Below are positions 25,379-33,873 of a stretch of DNA of 64,000 nt, one piece after another. Positions within the stretch are counted from its first letter, which is position 1. The number at the start of each line of letters is the position of its first letter. A program made the translations under genes and the position numbers. Source of the DNA: Flavobacteriaceae bacterium UBA3611 (GTDB lineage: Bacteria > Bacteroidota > Bacteroidia > Flavobacteriales > Flavobacteriaceae); NCBI GenBank assembly GCA_002375495.1, contig DFLU01000012.1, positions 1-64,000 of the forward strand, read 5' to 3'. Under the pieces are notes generated by a model. It searched no databases and was not told the origin of the DNA. It saw only the letters and a list, made by a program, of their open reading frames with translations.

Positions 25379-26146
25379 ATGAACAACAAATTTTTTCTTG
25401 TACTGATCTGTTTGGCAATTATCACCACAAGTTGCCGTAAAGAATTAACGTTTGAAACGGTCACTACTTCCTCAAACGAACTCTCAATTTGCAATAACGC
25501 AACCTGCCCAGAGATTGATATTGAGTATGTGCAAGTTTCTGGGACTACTGAAACGGCACAGATTATCAACGAAAGTATTGAATATTTTGTGAAGCAATCT
25601 ATGTATTTGGGCGAAAACGAAACGGGTAGCTCTGCTGAAAACATCACCCAAGCGATGACTGAATTTGTAGAAATCTATCGGTTACATAGTGCTGAATTTC
25701 CTGATCTCACAGCCGAATATTTTGTGGAGATAACGGTACTACCCTCATACAATTCTAAGGAGTTGCTTTCGCTAAGCTGTAGAAATTATCTATATGCAGG
25801 CGGCGCCCATGGCAACGGAAGTTTGCAATTTAAAAACTTCGATCCAAAAGATGGGCGCGAACTCTATTATGAAGACGTTTTTGACGATGTTGCCGCTTTT
25901 GAAGCCCTTGCAGAAAACAAATTTAGGAGCCAACAAAACATACCGACCAACACCAGCATTAATGCTACCGGGTTCAGATTTGAAGACGGCAAATTCTACC
26001 TTCCTGAAACATTTGGTGTTTCAAAAGAATTTATTACCCTTCAATACAACGCCTACGAAATAGCATCCTACGCAGCCGGACCCACTGTGGTCGAGATTCC
26101 TATTTCCGAAGTAAAAGAATTACTGAAAATCCCTATTAAAGATTAA
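25379..26146 (+). CDS. DUF3298/DUF4163-type lipoprotein
   Basis: A 255-residue lipoprotein with lipobox TTSC (Cys at residue 19, then RKEL). The mature protein matches the DUF4163 plus DUF3298 layout found in RsiV- and PdaC-like proteins: paired N-terminal strands around VSGTTETAQIINESIEYFV and the conserved C-terminal NYLYAGGAHGNGSLQFKNFD followed by ELYYEDVFDD. The DUF3298 family binds peptidoglycan or lysozyme in some members; that role is not shown here. It is monocistronic. Confidence 0.85.
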   Translation: MNNKFFLVLICLAIITTSCRKELTFETVTTSSNELSICNNATCPEIDIEYVQVSGTTETAQIINESIEYFVKQSMYLGENETGSSAENITQAMTEFVEIYRLHSAEFPDLTAEYFVEITVLPSYNSKELLSLSCRNYLYAGGAHGNGSLQFKNFDPKDGRELYYEDVFDDVAAFEALAENKFRSQQNIPTNTSINATGFRFEDGKFYLPETFGVSKEFITLQYNAYEIASYAAGPTVVEIPISEVKELLKIPIKD

Positions 26147-26268
26147 GGAAAATATACATCTCTACTCGTTTCTCATAGAGAAGTTTAAGATGTTAATTTT
26201 CAACTAAAACCCTATAGCTTCTATAAAAAATGAAGTTACTTTGTAGGAAACAGAAGTAGCATTTTCTC

Positions 26269-26628
26269 ATGAAAAAAATATATTATTTAAGTACTTGCGA
26301 CACCTGTAAGCGAATCATGGATGAATTGGATATCCCTCAATCGTTTATAAAGCAGGATATCAAGACCCAAGGAATTACCGAAGCGGAAGTGGAGGAGCTC
26401 TACAACATGACCGATAGCTACGAAGCACTTTTTAGCAAACGGGCCAAACTTTATAAGGAACGAAACCTTAAAGAAGCCAAATTGTTGGATGAAGATTACC
26501 TCAACCTCTTATTAGAACACTACACTTTTTTAAAACGCCCAATTATCGTGAACAATGACGAGATTTTTATTGGGAATAGCAAAAAGACAGTGGCGGCCGC
26601 CAAAGAATCTATTCACGGTAAAAATTAA
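26269..26628 (+). CDS. ArsC/Spx-family thioredoxin-fold protein
   Basis: A 119-residue protein of the arsenate reductase (glutaredoxin-dependent)/Spx family. The redox motif is C10-DT-C13 in YLSTCDTCKR, followed by the family segments QDIKTQGITEAEVEEL and FLKRPIIVNND, the latter holding the Arg expected to bind oxyanion. No ars genes are nearby, and flavobacterial members usually have no proven arsenate activity, so a general redox or Spx-like role is equally possible. Confidence 0.85.
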   Translation: MKKIYYLSTCDTCKRIMDELDIPQSFIKQDIKTQGITEAEVEELYNMTDSYEALFSKRAKLYKERNLKEAKLLDEDYLNLLLEHYTFLKRPIIVNNDEIFIGNSKKTVAAAKESIHGKN

Positions 26629-26724
26629 TTTGCCAATGGTGCTGAACAGTTAATTGCAAAAAGCACACTATTTATATACTGCTCTAATTTTAAGATTTAC
26701 CTTTGCCATTCTTATTTAATAAAG

Positions 26725-27618
26725 GTGAACAACAGAATTCTAGCCCTTCTAGCAGCCACAACGGCAAGTGCAATATATGGTGTAAACCATACCATTGCCA
26801 AAGGACTAATGCCTGCAATTATCGAACCCTACGGCTTTATTTTGTTACGGGTTTCTGGAGCAGCGCTAATTTTTTGGCTGCTTAGCTTTTTCTATACATC
26901 TGAAAAGGTAGACCGAAAAGACATTGTTAGATTCATAGCCTGTGCTGCCTTCGGGATGGTTATTAATATGAACATGTTTTTTAAAGGCTTGGAGCTCTCT
27001 ACTCCTATCAACAGTAGTGTTGTGATTACAATTTCTCCAGTTTTACTATTAATACTTTCTGCCTTATTTCTGAAAGAAAAAATTACTTGGCTAAAGGCGG
27101 TAGGTATTGGTATTGGTCTTATAGGAGCTTTATTGCTCATACTATTTGGCGCTAAAAAGCAAGCCAACGCTCCAAATATTCCCTTGGGGAACCTCTTATT
27201 TATTGTAAATGCTGCATCGTATGCGTTCTATTTGATCTTGGTAAAACCTCTGGTGGCTAAATACAATTCGATTACGCTGATGAAGTATTTCTTCCTTATC
27301 GCTTTTCTTATCAATCTTCCTATAGGTTTTTCGCAATTCTCTGATGTTGGTTGGACCACACTCGATTTCTCGGCAATTTGGAAATTGGCCTTTGTTGTTA
27401 TTGGCACCACGGTACTTACCTATCTTCTGAATATTTTCGCTTTAAAACAGCTAAGTCCTTCTGTAATTGGTGCATTTATGTATTTACAACCGCTTATTGC
27501 GGCGATTTTTGCCATTATGGCTGGCGCAGACACATTAACCCCAATACGTGTTTTGGCTGCCATCCTGATTTTCACAGGGGTATTTCTCTCAACCCGAAAG
27601 AGAAAAACACCTGCCTAA
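26725..27618 (+). CDS. EamA-family (DMT) transporter, GTG start
   Basis: A 297-residue inner-membrane protein with about ten transmembrane segments in two EamA repeats (first about residues 5-142, second about 155-292). Pairs such as LNIFALKQLSPSVIGAFMYLQPLIAAIFAI are typical of the drug/metabolite transporter superfamily. The start is the GTG at 26725; no ATG lies before the first membrane segment. Substrate unknown. The last residues are basic (STRKRKTPA), as expected for a cytoplasmic end. Confidence 0.92.
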   Translation: MNNRILALLAATTASAIYGVNHTIAKGLMPAIIEPYGFILLRVSGAALIFWLLSFFYTSEKVDRKDIVRFIACAAFGMVINMNMFFKGLELSTPINSSVVITISPVLLLILSALFLKEKITWLKAVGIGIGLIGALLLILFGAKKQANAPNIPLGNLLFIVNAASYAFYLILVKPLVAKYNSITLMKYFFLIAFLINLPIGFSQFSDVGWTTLDFSAIWKLAFVVIGTTVLTYLLNIFALKQLSPSVIGAFMYLQPLIAAIFAIMAGADTLTPIRVLAAILIFTGVFLSTRKRKTPA

Positions 27619-27652
27619 CCTTTATTTGATGTTAGGGCAACATGTAAATACG

Positions 27653-27660
27653 TATCTTTA
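27653..27660 (+). promoter_or_regulatory. Probable -7 box TATCTTTA
   Basis: TAnnTTTA 28 bases before the ATG at 27689. Confidence 0.45.
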
Positions 27661-27688
27661 AGGTCCTAATTTTTAAAAACAATATCCC

Positions 27689-28054
27689 ATGAAAACTGAA
27701 GAAATTGCCAACAATCTGGTACAGTGGTGCAATGCTGGAGAAGAGCACAAATGCTACGAACAATTGTACAGCCCAAATATTGTAAGTGTTGAAATGGAAG
27801 GTAGCGACCATCAAATCTCAAGAGGAATGGAAGAAGTAGCCAAAAAAGGTGAATGGTGGCGCGAAAATTTTGAAGTCCACAGCGCTAAAACCAGCCAACC
27901 TACCGTTGCAGATAATTGGTTTAGTGTACGACACGAAATGGACATTACGCACAAGCCTAGCGGCCAACGAAGCACCATGCAAGAGTTGGGTGTTTATGAA
28001 GTTAAGGATGGTAAAATTGTAAAAGAGCAATTTTTCTACGATACTTCTGAATAA
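27689..28054 (+). CDS. SnoaL/NTF2-like protein
   Basis: A 121-residue cytoplasmic protein with the cone-shaped NTF2/SnoaL fold pattern: an N-terminal helix (NLVQWCNAGEEHKCYEQLY), then strands NIVSVEMEG, FSVRHEMDIT and GVYEVKDGKIVKEQFFY. Such proteins are enzymes or binding proteins for small hydrophobic ligands; no catalytic residue set can be named here. Monocistronic. Confidence 0.85.
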   Translation: MKTEEIANNLVQWCNAGEEHKCYEQLYSPNIVSVEMEGSDHQISRGMEEVAKKGEWWRENFEVHSAKTSQPTVADNWFSVRHEMDITHKPSGQRSTMQELGVYEVKDGKIVKEQFFYDTSE

Positions 28055-28087
28055 AAGCTATGTTAAATATAACGGGCAGCACTTAAT

Positions 28088-28561
28088 CTATAAATGCTCT
28101 GGTTTCTGCCCGTGTTTTCTGGTATCTTCTTTCGTGATGGTGTAAAAATCCTTTGTTTTTTCTAAATTCTGCAAACTATCCAACAACGCTTCCGGAATGG
28201 CCCGTAATTTACGCGTGGTAAGGTCTATCCATCCTGCCATCATTTCGCAACGGGCTAAATTTATTCCGTTCGAATCATAGAAATTATGTAGAAATGAAAA
28301 AAAACGTCCGTCTTCACTCAGTCCTTTTAATTGGAGCGAAACAGTAATGGGTTTCCCTGGAAATACTTCCTTGAAATAATACATATGTTCATAAAAAACG
28401 ACGGGGCCAAGATCATTTTTGCTCATTTCGGCTTGACCGAAATCGTTTTCATACATAAAACTGAGACGTGTATGGCTCATAAAATTTATATAAGCACTGT
28501 TCGCTAAGTGTCGATTGGCGTCGATGTCATTCCAACGGACTTCAAATTGTTTTGTATACAT
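28088..28561 (-). CDS. Acyl-CoA thioesterase (4HBT hotdog fold)
   Basis: A 157-residue hotdog-fold thioesterase. The signature is near the N-terminus: RWNDIDANRHLANSAYINF, with D12/D14, H18, N21 and Y24 in the places of the 4-hydroxybenzoyl-CoA thioesterase motif. It should hydrolyse acyl-CoA thioesters in the cytoplasm. It lies 62 bases downstream of the alpha/beta hydrolase gene on the same strand and may belong to the TetR-controlled transcript. Confidence 0.9.
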   Translation of the reverse strand: MYTKQFEVRWNDIDANRHLANSAYINFMSHTRLSFMYENDFGQAEMSKNDLGPVVFYEHMYYFKEVFPGKPITVSLQLKGLSEDGRFFSFLHNFYDSNGINLARCEMMAGWIDLTTRKLRAIPEALLDSLQNLEKTKDFYTITKEDTRKHGQKPEHL

Positions 28562-28623
28562 AGTTTTTTTGCTTTGGAAATATAATTTTTTCTGTTTTCT
28601 TGAACAATTAATTTCTTAGGTTC

Positions 28624-29487
28624 CTAAGCAGAATGCGTGCGTCTGCTTGTAAAACTTTTTTCATCTATAAATTGAATCACCCTATCATACACTTCTTCAC
28701 TTTTTAAATCATGTTTTAAGCCGTTGGTGATCAACTTCTCAATCTGATCTTTTCGCTCGATACTGTTTTCAATAGGTGGAAACGGCGTAATACTATCATT
28801 TCTGTCGTGGACCACTAGAACTGGAACATCTACCTTCTTTAAAAAACGCTCCATATTAATTTCTTCATAAGGTATTTTTAACACAGCATTTACCTTTACG
28901 CTTAGATTTTTCATGGTTTTGTTTGAAAGTCCCAGCAATTCTTTAAAGTAACTGAATATGGCACCCATGCCGGTGGGGGTGCCCATGATCACATAACTGC
29001 CAATTGCTATTTTTGTATCTACTAGAAAAGCATATGCCCCAACCAGACTTCCTAAGCTATGACAGACCAATGTATCTACAGCGCCTGCCAAATCGATAGC
29101 TTGAAGCATTGTTTTTCTGAACGTTTCAATGTTTAGTTGATTTCCTTTTGCCAAACCATGTCCAGGGGCATCTAACGCATAGACTGTGTATTCGTTTAAA
29201 TCTATTTTAGATACATAGGGTTGCCAACGCTGGCTATTGCTCATCCATCCGTGTAGAAATAAAATCTTTTTGGGACCATTTCCCCACCGGTGTAACGCGG
29301 CTGTATGACCATCTGCTTCTATAAATTGGGTGGTGGCAGTAGCCAAAAATTGTTTTCCTCTTTCAGAAATACCAACGCGTCGAACCCGACACAGTAGCTT
29401 AAAGCCGTAGTTTGCATTCCATTTAGGCGTAATAGGTGCCGTTACATTTAGAAACGCTCCAATTAGTTTTGCTATTAACTTCTTCAT
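28624..29487 (-). CDS. Alpha/beta hydrolase
   Basis: A 287-residue alpha/beta hydrolase. The oxyanion segment is LHGWMSNSQRW (HG at 79-80), the nucleophile elbow is CHSLGS with S144, an acid is in VVHDRNDSITP, and the likely His is in NGLKHDL. The N-terminus has a weak hydrophobic stretch but no clear signal peptide. Substrate unknown. A perfect 20-bp palindrome, the presumed TetR operator, sits eight bases before its ATG, so it is probably repressed by the regulator encoded just upstream. A 4HBT thioesterase gene follows. Confidence 0.9.
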   Translation of the reverse strand: MKKLIAKLIGAFLNVTAPITPKWNANYGFKLLCRVRRVGISERGKQFLATATTQFIEADGHTAALHRWGNGPKKILFLHGWMSNSQRWQPYVSKIDLNEYTVYALDAPGHGLAKGNQLNIETFRKTMLQAIDLAGAVDTLVCHSLGSLVGAYAFLVDTKIAIGSYVIMGTPTGMGAIFSYFKELLGLSNKTMKNLSVKVNAVLKIPYEEINMERFLKKVDVPVLVVHDRNDSITPFPPIENSIERKDQIEKLITNGLKHDLKSEEVYDRVIQFIDEKSFTSRRTHSA

Positions 29488-29494
29488 ATATATT

Positions 29495-29514
29495 AAGATA
29501 CCAATTGGTATCTT
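29495..29514. promoter_or_regulatory. Presumed TetR operator 1 (AAGATACCAATTGGTATCTT)
   Basis: A perfect 20-bp palindrome between the hydrolase start (29487) and the tetR stop (29530). The half-site AAGATACC is identical to that of the second copy at 30126-30145. Confidence 0.8.
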
Positions 29515-29529
29515 TAGTTTTAAATTTTT

Positions 29530-30120
29530 TTACTTCATTATTTCAGACACCAAACTTTTAAGGTGTGCGATGGTTTTCAAAATGGCATCGTTCGATTTTT
29601 CCAGTTTGCTCATCATGATGCCGCCTTCTAGGGTTGCAATAAAAATAGTCGCATGAAAATTCGCATCTGTACCTTCTTTTACTTGTCCGTTGGCAATTCC
29701 ATTGTCAATAATCTTTCGCAACGATTCTTTAAATTGAGCTAGCATATTAAATGCTTGTTCTCGTAATATCGGATTGGTGTCGTCTGCCTCTACAGCAGCA
29801 TTCATAAGCGGGCACCCTCCTTCGTAGAGTGGCGTATGCATGTATTTTTCAAAAAAAGCAAAGGTAGCTTGCATCTTTCCTTGAAAATCTGGCGCTTTCT
29901 GAATCGATGTACCCAATTCTGAAAACATGATTTTTGCAAGCTTTCGCAATGCTTGTTGCTCCAAATCACCTTTACTTTCGAAATGACGGTATATCGCACC
30001 CTTTGTAAGTCCCGTAGCCTTGGTAATATCACTTATAGAAGTTGCTTTGTACCCTTGGGTATTAAACAAGTTCGCACTCTCTACAATGATACGCTCTTTG
30101 GTATTTTCTGCATTTCGCAT
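29530..30120 (-). CDS. TetR/AcrR-family transcriptional repressor
   Basis: A 196-residue regulator. Residues 1-55 form the TetR helix-turn-helix (ERIIVESANLF, then GYKATSISDITKATGLTKGAIYRHFESK), and the C-terminal helices form the ligand-binding and dimer domain. The start is the ATG at 30118-30120; a TTG two codons earlier falls within the operator. The same 8-bp half-sites in palindromic order occur just upstream of its own ATG and upstream of the hydrolase gene, so it probably represses itself and the hydrolase/thioesterase genes. An acyl or fatty ligand would fit the target genes but is a guess. Confidence 0.93.
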   Translation of the reverse strand: MRNAENTKERIIVESANLFNTQGYKATSISDITKATGLTKGAIYRHFESKGDLEQQALRKLAKIMFSELGTSIQKAPDFQGKMQATFAFFEKYMHTPLYEGGCPLMNAAVEADDTNPILREQAFNMLAQFKESLRKIIDNGIANGQVKEGTDANFHATIFIATLEGGIMMSKLEKSNDAILKTIAHLKSLVSEIMK

Positions 30121-30125
30121 GCGCA

Positions 30126-30145
30126 AAGATACCGATTGGTATCTT
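30126..30145. promoter_or_regulatory. Presumed TetR operator 2 (AAGATACCGATTGGTATCTT)
   Basis: Half-sites AAGATACC and GGTATCTT around a four-base centre. On the minus strand its edge forms TATCTTTG, a perfect -7 box that ends three bases before the tetR ATG, so bound repressor would cover the tetR promoter. It also lies 36 bases upstream of the -7 box of the divergent YheT gene. Confidence 0.8.
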
Positions 30146-30180
30146 AATAAAAAAAATTAAACCCCATAGTTATAGATTTG

Positions 30181-30188
30181 TATCTTTG
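30181..30188 (+). promoter_or_regulatory. Probable -7 box TATCTTTG
   Basis: Exact TAnnTTTG 35 bases before the GTG at 30224, downstream of TetR operator 2. Confidence 0.5.
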
Positions 30189-30223
30189 GCATTCCCAACT
30201 ATCATAAAACTCTAAGCTTAAAA

Positions 30224-31180
30224 GTGCCAATCATTTCATCTCCTTACAGCGCAAAAGGTCTTTTTAAAAACGGTCATTTTTCTACCATATACTCAGCTAA
30301 ATTGCGGCCTATCCCAAAAGTTATCCAAGAACGTGAACGGCTCGAACTGAGTGATGGTGATTTTGTAGATATTGATTGGTCGTTTTCTGAACAAAAATCT
30401 ACGAATGTGGCCATTTTATTGCATGGCCTAGAAGGGAATGCCCAGCGCGTTTATATACGCGGACAAGCAAAAATGTTAGCCGAAAACGGTTGGGACGTTG
30501 CAGCCATGAACCACAGGGGGTGCAGTGGCGAAGAAAACCGTAGTTATCTTTCATACAACTCTGGTCGTACCGAAGATCTTGCCGAACTTATTACACATTT
30601 AATTGAAAAAGACACCTACCATCAAATTGCACTTATAGGGTTCAGTTTGGGTGGAAACCTCGTTCTAAAATATTTGGGGGAACGCGATAACGTCCCAGAG
30701 CAAATTACACGGGCTGTATCAATTTCAGCACCACTCCATCTACGAGGGTCACTAGAACAGCTCATCAAGTTTGAAAATTTCGTCTATAACCTAACTTTTA
30801 TAAACGACCTTAAAGCAAAATACAAACGGAAAATGAAGCGTTTTCCCGAAACCATGTCACCTTCAGAATATAAGAAAGTGCGCACCCTACTCGATTTTGA
30901 CAATCTGTATACAGCACCTGCACACGGATTTAAAGACGCGTACGATTATTACGAAAAGAGCAGTAGCCTGCAGTTTTTACCAAACATTCAGCAGAACGTA
31001 CTTATCTTAAACGCACAGAACGATAGTTTTCTTTCTGAAGACTGCTACCCAAGAGCGTTTGCTTCAAACTCAAAGAATATTTATCTTGAAAGTCCGAAAC
31101 ATGGCGGACATGTTGGTTTTCACATATCGAATAAAATGTATTACTCAGAGAAACGAACGTTAGACTTTTTGCATGGCTAG
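30224..31180 (+). CDS. YheT-family alpha/beta hydrolase, GTG start
   Basis: A 318-residue hydrolase of the YheT/ABHD1-3 group. It shows LLHGLEGNAQRVYIRG (HG at 67-68), the family signature MNHRGCSGEENR, the nucleophile elbow GFSLGG with S141, and a His-rich end SPKHGGHVGFH. The N-terminal GLFKNGHFSTIYSAKLRP is also typical. Members are thought to be carboxylesterases or lipases; the substrate is unknown. Start is GTG at 30224. The next gene's ATG overlaps its 3' end by eight bases. Confidence 0.9.
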   Translation: MPIISSPYSAKGLFKNGHFSTIYSAKLRPIPKVIQERERLELSDGDFVDIDWSFSEQKSTNVAILLHGLEGNAQRVYIRGQAKMLAENGWDVAAMNHRGCSGEENRSYLSYNSGRTEDLAELITHLIEKDTYHQIALIGFSLGGNLVLKYLGERDNVPEQITRAVSISAPLHLRGSLEQLIKFENFVYNLTFINDLKAKYKRKMKRFPETMSPSEYKKVRTLLDFDNLYTAPAHGFKDAYDYYEKSSSLQFLPNIQQNVLILNAQNDSFLSEDCYPRAFASNSKNIYLESPKHGGHVGFHISNKMYYSEKRTLDFLHG

Positions 31181-31526
31181 TGACGTTCAACTATACGGTG
31201 CATTTGCATACATTCTTGTTTTTTTAGTACTTGGATATTTATTTAAAAAGAATCCGCCAAGAAAGATCAGTTGGTTTTATGGGTACCGAACTCGGCGAAG
31301 TATGGCAAACCAAAAAGTGTGGGATGCTGCCAACCGCTATTGGTCTCATATTTTTTATTATTGGCAGTGGTACACCTTCCTCATACCGATTGTAGTATTT
31401 ATTCTATATCCTGAATATACTTTTATCACTACTGTTTTGGGGCACGCGTTTTTTATTGTCTGTACCATGCCCGCGACCGAGTTGTATTTAGATAAACATT
31501 TCGACAAGAACGGAAACCCAAAGTGA
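31173..31526 (+). CDS. SdpI-family membrane protein
   Basis: A 117-residue integral membrane protein with the SdpI signature WFYGYRTRRSMANQKVWDAANRY after the first membrane segment (about residues 8-24), followed by two more segments (about 62-80 and 84-103). SdpI in Bacillus gives immunity to the SDP toxin; flavobacterial homologues have no known partner and no toxin gene is seen here. It overlaps the YheT gene and is probably translated with it. Confidence 0.88.
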   Translation: MASDVQLYGAFAYILVFLVLGYLFKKNPPRKISWFYGYRTRRSMANQKVWDAANRYWSHIFYYWQWYTFLIPIVVFILYPEYTFITTVLGHAFFIVCTMPATELYLDKHFDKNGNPK

Positions 31527-31552
31527 GTCTTATGCATCGGTGTTCATTTATG

Positions 31553-31560
31553 TATCTTTG
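31553..31560 (+). promoter_or_regulatory. Probable -7 box TATCTTTG
   Basis: Exact TAnnTTTG, 16 bases before the yicC ATG, probably driving yicC-gmk-nadD. Confidence 0.5.
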
Positions 31561-31576
31561 CCAAAAATATTGAATT

Positions 31577-32434
31577 ATGATCCAGTCAATGACGGGCTAC
31601 GGGAAGCATATCATACAGCTTCCAACCAAAAAAATAACTGTAGAGGTAAAATCGCTTAACAGCAAGAACCTAGACCTAAATACTAGAATCCCATCATCGT
31701 ATCGCGAGAAAGAACTTCAAATACGCAACTTGTTGGCCAAGTCGCTAAGCCGCGGAAAGGTAGATTTCAACCTTTATATAGAAATGACTGGAGAAGTCAC
31801 AAACACCCAGGTGAACGCCGCCGTGGTAAAAGAATACATCGCCCAATTAAGAGCGGTGGTAAACGGAGATGAAACAGAGCTTTTAAAAATGGCTGTGCGT
31901 ATGCCCGATGCCCTGAAGGTTGAACGAGACGAAATTGACGACGATGAGTTTGCTGAAATTTTAAAGGCTGTAAAGATTGCCCTAGAAGAAATAAACACCT
32001 ATCGCAGTGACGAGGGCAGTGTGCTGAAAAAGGATTTTCTTGAGCGTATAGATAGTATTGAAGCCCTATTGAAGGAAGTGGCCGAAATTGATGACGAGCG
32101 AATACAAAATGTACGCGAGCGTTTGCATACTGCTGTGTCTGACTTGAAAGAGCGGGTAGATGAAAACCGTTTTGAGCAAGAACTGATTTACTATCTTGAA
32201 AAATACGACATTACCGAAGAGAAAGTACGTCTCCAAAACCACTTAGATTATTTCCGCGAAGCAATTGCCTCAAACGATTCGAACGGAAAAAAACTGGGGT
32301 TTATCACCCAAGAAATAGGTCGGGAAATTAATACCATAGGTTCAAAATCGAATTTTGCACCCATGCAGCAATTGGTGGTACAGATGAAAGATGAACTTGA
32401 AAAGATTAAGGAGCAAGCACTAAACGTTCTTTAA
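31577..32434 (+). CDS. yicC: YicC-family endoribonuclease
   Basis: A 285-residue YicC-like protein: the start MIQSMTGYGK and SLNSKNLDLNTRIPS are the N-terminal domain hallmarks, and the C-terminal DUF1732 domain ends GKKLGFITQEIGREINTIGSKS. E. coli YicC has been linked to small-RNA decay. It begins a three-gene set with gmk (37 bases on) and nadD, an order common in Bacteroidota. Confidence 0.95.
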   Translation: MIQSMTGYGKHIIQLPTKKITVEVKSLNSKNLDLNTRIPSSYREKELQIRNLLAKSLSRGKVDFNLYIEMTGEVTNTQVNAAVVKEYIAQLRAVVNGDETELLKMAVRMPDALKVERDEIDDDEFAEILKAVKIALEEINTYRSDEGSVLKKDFLERIDSIEALLKEVAEIDDERIQNVRERLHTAVSDLKERVDENRFEQELIYYLEKYDITEEKVRLQNHLDYFREAIASNDSNGKKLGFITQEIGREINTIGSKSNFAPMQQLVVQMKDELEKIKEQALNVL

Positions 32435-32471
32435 TACATTTAAATGTCGGTTTAGAAAGAAACAGATACTA

Positions 32472-33092
32472 ATGACAAAACAGAACGAACAAAAGGGAGG
32501 AAAACTAATTGTATTCTCTGCTCCATCGGGAAGTGGAAAGACAACTATTGTACGACATTTATTGGGCGTAAAAGAATTAAACCTAGAGTTTTCGGTTTCT
32601 GCCACTTCAAGAGCTCCAAGGGGCGAAGAAAAGCACGGTATTGACTACTATTTCTTGTCTCTGGAAGATTTCAAAAGAAAAATGAAGGCAGACGAATTTC
32701 TTGAATGGGAAGAAGTATACCGCGATAATTTCTATGGTACTTTATACAGTGAAGTTGAGCGCATCTGGGCCATGGGTAAAAACGTAATTTTTGATATAGA
32801 CGTGGTAGGCGGCCTGCGTATTAAGAAGAAATACCGCGAACGCACCTTGGCAGTTTTCGTAAAACCCCCAAGCGTTGAAGAACTAAAAATAAGGCTTAAA
32901 AAACGCTCTACTGAAAGTGAAGAAAAAATAAATATTCGCATTGCAAAAGCCTCTGTAGAAATGGCTACGGCGCCTCGATTCGATTTTATTATTGAAAACG
33001 ATAATTTAGAACACGCCTTGGAAGAAGCAGAAAAACTTGTTGCCGAACATATCGCAAAACCAATTTTTAGTGATGTCAGGGAAGAAGAATAA
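32472..33092 (+). CDS. gmk: Guanylate kinase
   Basis: A 206-residue kinase that phosphorylates GMP to GDP with ATP. Walker A is APSGSGKT at residues 17-24; the GMP-binding region has SATSRAPRGEEKHGIDYYF and EWEEVYRDNFYGT; DIDVVGG follows. The last 20 bases overlap the nadD start. Cytoplasmic, essential purine metabolism. Confidence 0.97.
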   Translation: MTKQNEQKGGKLIVFSAPSGSGKTTIVRHLLGVKELNLEFSVSATSRAPRGEEKHGIDYYFLSLEDFKRKMKADEFLEWEEVYRDNFYGTLYSEVERIWAMGKNVIFDIDVVGGLRIKKKYRERTLAVFVKPPSVEELKIRLKKRSTESEEKINIRIAKASVEMATAPRFDFIIENDNLEHALEEAEKLVAEHIAKPIFSDVREEE

Positions 33093-33666
33093 AATTGGGC
33101 TCTATTTTGGCACCTTTAACCCAATACACGTTGGGCACCTTACCATTGCCAACCACATGGTAGAATTTGGTGGGCTTGACGAAGTTTGGTTCGTCGTAAC
33201 ACCCCACAATCCGCACAAAAAGAAAAGCTCCTTATTAGACAACCATCACCGTTTGGCCATGGTACGTGTGGCACTAGAAGACTATCCTAAGTTAAAGCCC
33301 AGCACTGTAGAATTTGACCTTCCGCAGCCCAACTACACCGTACATACCCTTACTGTGCTTGAAGAAAAATACCCAGAGCAACAGTTTTGTCTAATTATGG
33401 GCGAAGACAATTTAAAAAGTCTGCACAAATGGAAAAACTACGAAGTAATTTTAGAACGGTACGAGTTGTATGTATATCCGAGAATCTCTGAAGGCAGCGT
33501 AGACCATCAATTTAAGGACCATCCGAAAATTACAAAGGTAGCAGCCCCAATTATGGAGCTATCTTCTACGTTTATCCGTAAAGGTGTAAAAAACCGTAAG
33601 AACATCAGACCCATGCTACCCCAAAATGTTTGGGAGTATTTGGATGAGATGAATTTTTACCGATAA
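33073..33666 (+). CDS. nadD: Nicotinate-nucleotide adenylyltransferase
   Basis: A 197-residue NAD-synthesis enzyme (nicotinate mononucleotide to deamido-NAD). The nucleotidyltransferase motif GTFNPIHVGH is at residues 13-22 and ELSSTFIRKG is the C-terminal signature. The start is the ATG at 33073, giving MSGKKNKIGLYFG; a longer frame from 33037 would lie deep inside gmk and is rejected. It overlaps gmk by 20 bases. A GC-rich repeat block begins at its stop codon. Confidence 0.95.
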   Translation: MSGKKNKIGLYFGTFNPIHVGHLTIANHMVEFGGLDEVWFVVTPHNPHKKKSSLLDNHHRLAMVRVALEDYPKLKPSTVEFDLPQPNYTVHTLTVLEEKYPEQQFCLIMGEDNLKSLHKWKNYEVILERYELYVYPRISEGSVDHQFKDHPKITKVAAPIMELSSTFIRKGVKNRKNIRPMLPQNVWEYLDEMNFYR

Positions 33667-33762
33667 GCCTCGCGTTAGGGGTTGAGGCAAGGTACCCCGT
33701 CTTGACCGGTCGGGCAGGCGTGTACCGCCGAAGACCCGACCACGCCAGAGGCGTGGGAACGC
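33667..33762. repeat. GC-rich palindromic repeat block, relative of the 3970-4155 block
   Basis: Begins at the nadD stop. Contains GCCTC/GAGGC (33667-33688), GACCGGTC, and CCACGCC-aga-GGCGTGG (33740-33756) preceded by CCCGA. The text CCCGACCACGCCA and the GCCTCG..GAGGC hairpin are shared with 4087-4142, in the reverse order. Confidence 0.6.
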
Positions 33763-33765
33763 CCA

Positions 33766-33812
33766 AAAAACAAACCGCCCCTAATCCAAGAACGGATTTC
33801 GGGGCGGTCATA
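33766..33812 (-). terminator. Terminator of the lipoprotein gene
   Basis: Two-part stem ACCGCCCC/GGGGCGGT with inner ATCC/GGAT; on the minus strand it is followed by TTTGTTTTTT. It lies 62 bases past the lipoprotein stop. Confidence 0.75.
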
Positions 33813-33873
33813 ACCAACCAAAAAGTTGTATATATGTTACAAATTGGTCGCTGAGTGGTTTGAAAATTTATTT

